This document shows positions 35,584 through 37,954 of a stretch of 37,954 nt of DNA, piece by piece. Position 1 is the stretch's first letter, and each line of letters starts with the position of its first letter. The stretch comes from Candidatus Fermentithermobacillaceae bacterium (GTDB lineage Bacteria > Bacillota > Sulfobacillia > Fermentithermobacillales > Fermentithermobacillaceae), in contig DUQH01000047.1 of NCBI GenBank assembly GCA_012837895.1, forward strand, positions 1-37,954. The letters are read 5' to 3'. Made by a program: the position numbers and the translations under genes. The notes under the pieces are model-generated. The model did no database searches, had not been told where the DNA came from, and was given only the letters and a program-made list of their open reading frames with translations.

Positions 35584-37803
35584 ATGACCAAACATATCCG
35601 ACATTTTTCGATAAGACCTTTTTCAAGAGCAAACGGCCGGGTGTTGCCTGGCGTGCTTCTCCTGGCTATGGCCCTAAGCCTTGCATGTCAGCCTCAAACG
35701 GCCTTGTCCAGCGGCAATAGCCCGCTTATGCCGTCTGACTTCGCAGGTTTCAAAGGTGTTGTAGTGGGAGATGTGTGTAATCTAAGGTCAGGCCCAGGCA
35801 CAAATCACAGCATTGTAGGGACAGTGCTGGAAGGTACCTGGCTGGACATAATATCCATCGAAAACGATTGGCTTAAGATATCATATAAAGGCAAAGAAGC
35901 GTGGATCGCAGCGTGGCTCGTTGACATCGACCTGAGTTCACGCGGCATATCTGCAGTCATAACCAGAACCGATGTAAACATGCGCCAGGGTCCGGGCACA
36001 GACTATCCTGCGCTGGGGGTGACTCAAAGAGGCCATACATATCCTGCTGAAGCTAAGCGCAACGACTGGATCAGGGTATCCCTGGGAAGCGGACGCACGG
36101 CATGGATCTTTGAGGAGCTGCTGCAATTGACCCTCCCTGTCATCGAGGAGACTACCCCTGTGGCAGGAGACATGGTGGTAGGCCCCCGGGGCGGATCGGT
36201 GACAGTATATCAGAGGCCCATTAAGGGCTCGCCTGTTATGGCCACCTTGAGATCAGGGGATTCTGCCAAGTACATCACGTCAAGAGGCGCATGGATTGCG
36301 GTGCAGACTTCGGCCGGGATAAGAGGCTGGGTATACGGCCCTGATTCGGTGATTTCCGCAGTAAACGACCCTTCCCTTTCCTTCGGTGTATCTGAAACAT
36401 CGTGGTCTCTGGGGAAATACAGTTCAACTACGGTAAACGCTACTGACGTGAATTTTAGGGCAGGTCCTGGCACCAACTACCCTGTGATCTCCATGGTGCA
36501 AAAAGGCGACATAATCCGTGTGCTTGAAGTGCGGGATCGCTGGATAAGGGGTATTTCGCCCAAAGGCGTTGTAGGCTGGGTGGCATCGTGGCTGACCACC
36601 GGTGCTTCTGCCGGTGCATCCCCAAGCTTTTCAGTGGCACTTGACGCAAGTTCAAGTATCCGTACCCTTACACTGCAGGGTCCGTTTCAAACCTGCCAGA
36701 TTATACGCAGGGAAGACAACGCATTGGTAATTAGCACCTCTGAGTTTTTCAAAACAGCAGGCAGGCTCGACATAAACGCCTACGAGTTTGAATCGGTTAA
36801 GGTCGAAGGAAGCGATGTTACCATAAGGTTTTCCGAAGCTCCGTCATATATCGTCCAAGAGCAATCGCCGGGAAAAGTGGTGCTCGGCTTTGCGCCCACA
36901 GTCACCGGAATTGATGTGAGGCGTGAGGACGACGGGGAAGTGCTTACAGTGCACACCCTTGGATATACATGGCCCACTGTAACCAGGAACGGCAGCTCGG
37001 TTACAATGTTCCTGCCAGGCGCTTCTTACGCCGGACAAGCCTCACTGGTTCGCGGCGATTTAGTTAGGAAGGTGGATATCGGTGCCACCAACGATGGCGT
37101 CAGCTTATCCATGGACGCATCTCTAAGCGGTACCTACCTGCTCAAGAAAAATGCCAACTCCCTGGAAGCCTTCTTCCCCAACCCGGGGCTCTCAGGCAAG
37201 GTGATCGTGGTTGACCCAGGGCACGGCGGAAACGATCCAGGGGCATCAGGCCCCACAGGCTACCAGGAACGGACGGTAAACTGGAAAATCGCCCTCAAAC
37301 TCCGTGACCTGCTTGAGTCAGCAGGAGCAACTGTTATTCTCACCAGGTTGGGAGAATTTGAAGATGCCACTCCTCCTGAAGATTGGAAGCCTGACATAGA
37401 CGAATATTCAGGTGACCTGGCTAAGAGGGCGGCATGGTCGCAGAAAGCTCACGCCTTCGTTTCCATACATAACGACTGGCATAGCAACCGCCAAACTGCA
37501 GGCACAACTTCTTATATCTGCAGCCAGACTTTGAACACGTCTGAATCCAGGCGGCTGGCGACACTGATCCAGAAACACCTGACAGCAAGCCTTGGTACTG
37601 TTGACAGGGGAGTTAAAGATTCAAACTTCTTCGTCAACAGGGAATCCCACTGCCCCTCGGTCTTGGTTGAAGTAATGTACTTGTCCAATCCCAGGGAAGA
37701 AGACCTGCTCAAGCAAGATCACGTTCAGGAAGCGGCAGCCAGGGGAGTATTAAAGGCTCTTGAGGAATACTTCTCCCCTGCTTCAGGAGCCGGTACCTAT
37801 TAG
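35584..37803 (+). CDS. Secreted N-acetylmuramoyl-L-alanine amidase with SH3 repeats
   Basis: A 739-residue wall hydrolase that cuts the MurNAc-L-Ala bond. A signal peptide (about 1-42, basic then hydrophobic, LLLAMALSLA) directs export; C35 does not sit in a good lipobox. Four bacterial SH3-like repeats follow at about 56-115, 121-180, 200-252 and 283-340, with NLRSGPGTN, NMRQGPGTD and NFRAGPGTN in three; the third is degenerate. Residues 345-535 are beta-rich and AMIN-like. The C-terminal Amidase_3 domain has zinc ligands H547 (DPGHGG), E562 (YQERT) and H629 (SIHND) and catalytic E696 (LVEVMYLSN). All active residues are present. It lies alone after the isc terminator. A role in daughter-cell separation or sporulation is possible. 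Confidence 0.94.
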   Translation: MTKHIRHFSIRPFSRANGRVLPGVLLLAMALSLACQPQTALSSGNSPLMPSDFAGFKGVVVGDVCNLRSGPGTNHSIVGTVLEGTWLDIISIENDWLKISYKGKEAWIAAWLVDIDLSSRGISAVITRTDVNMRQGPGTDYPALGVTQRGHTYPAEAKRNDWIRVSLGSGRTAWIFEELLQLTLPVIEETTPVAGDMVVGPRGGSVTVYQRPIKGSPVMATLRSGDSAKYITSRGAWIAVQTSAGIRGWVYGPDSVISAVNDPSLSFGVSETSWSLGKYSSTTVNATDVNFRAGPGTNYPVISMVQKGDIIRVLEVRDRWIRGISPKGVVGWVASWLTTGASAGASPSFSVALDASSSIRTLTLQGPFQTCQIIRREDNALVISTSEFFKTAGRLDINAYEFESVKVEGSDVTIRFSEAPSYIVQEQSPGKVVLGFAPTVTGIDVRREDDGEVLTVHTLGYTWPTVTRNGSSVTMFLPGASYAGQASLVRGDLVRKVDIGATNDGVSLSMDASLSGTYLLKKNANSLEAFFPNPGLSGKVIVVDPGHGGNDPGASGPTGYQERTVNWKIALKLRDLLESAGATVILTRLGEFEDATPPEDWKPDIDEYSGDLAKRAAWSQKAHAFVSIHNDWHSNRQTAGTTSYICSQTLNTSESRRLATLIQKHLTASLGTVDRGVKDSNFFVNRESHCPSVLVEVMYLSNPREEDLLKQDHVQEAAARGVLKALEEYFSPASGAGTY

Positions 37804-37954
37804 GCCTCCCGGACTCCTCATCTGATACTTGCCGGATTGGAGCCGGGTACGGGTACTGGGGCTAGGCACGGATCACAGCATAGATTCCAGGTTCTTGGTG
37901 CACTTGCTGCACCGTTTTGGGGGTAGCAAGGCGGAAACGAATTCATAATGGTGC
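37804..37954. other. Window end, no gene seen
   Basis: These 151 bases after the amidase stop hold no open frame with a credible start. I looked for tRNA, T-box and common riboswitch patterns and saw none. The only structure is the hairpin at 37897-37913. Confidence 0.5.
37897..37918 (+). terminator. Possible terminator of the amidase gene
   Basis: GGTGCA (37897-37902) pairs with TGCACC (37908-37913) around a five-base loop, then G and TTTT at 37915-37918. The stem is short and the T-tract weak, and it lies 94 bases past the stop codon, so it is only a candidate. Confidence 0.4.

Noticed and set aside
35365-35604. A 79-codon minus-strand frame in the gap between iscU and the amidase.
   Set aside because: It runs through the perfect terminator hairpin at 35390-35424 and has no family features.
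37804-37954. A tRNA, T-box or riboswitch at the right edge.
   Set aside because: The GGTGCA/TGCACC hairpin does not extend to a cloverleaf, no T-box antiterminator core is seen and no known aptamer pattern is recognisable.

Overview
The window reads as a gene-dense chromosomal segment from an anaerobic member of the Bacillota, most likely class Clostridia. The evidence is the GatCAB amidotransferase, a conserved mreBCD-mrdA-minCDE-rodA block linked to maf, a DUF4321 gene and radC, an ion-pumping Rnf complex, an IscR-IscS-IscU iron-sulfur operon, sigma-54, strong GGAGG-type ribosome binding sites and many GTG and TTG starts. GC content looks close to 50 percent by eye. I see no rRNA, tRNA, CRISPR array, insertion sequence or phage gene. 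Thirty-six protein genes are called, one of them cut by the left edge.

Layout. (1) 1-2362: an autoregulated padR gene with the start of its downstream partner, divergent from a cytoplasmic M14 zinc carboxypeptidase that ends at a hairpin terminator. (2) 2407-10692, minus strand: pcrA-ligA-gatC-gatA-gatB-murB, a housekeeping operon for DNA repair, Gln-tRNA amidation and peptidoglycan precursor synthesis. (3) 10693-14155, plus strand: an XPB-type helicase and a partner carrying a homologous clutch-type domain, facing pcrA across overlapping promoters and preceded by an attenuator-like leader. (4) 14144-23467, minus: rseC, rodA, minE, minD, minC, mrdA, mreD, mreC, mreB, radC, maf and a DUF4321 gene, for cell shape and division-site placement. 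(5) 23539-29127, minus: rnfC-rnfD-rnfE-rnfA-rnfB-apbE from a clear sigma-A promoter; rnfG is absent from its usual place. (6) 29282-33007, minus: a TPR protein, a P-loop/Asp23 fusion and rpoN. (7) 33134-35424, plus: iscR-iscS-iscU with an operator over the promoter and a strong terminator. (8) 35584-37803, plus: a secreted N-acetylmuramoyl-L-alanine amidase with SH3 repeats.

How the parts fit. Much of the window serves envelope building: murB makes UDP-MurNAc, the Mre/RodA/PBP2 elongasome inserts wall, MinCDE places the septum and the amidase remodels wall. The Rnf complex, its ApbE flavin transferase, the RseC-like protein and the Isc system form a redox and Fe-S set. The most unusual points are the missing rnfG, the XPB/p52-like helicase pair with its control region, the P-loop/Asp23 fusion, and the His-rich IscU tail whose coding pattern continues beyond the stop codon.
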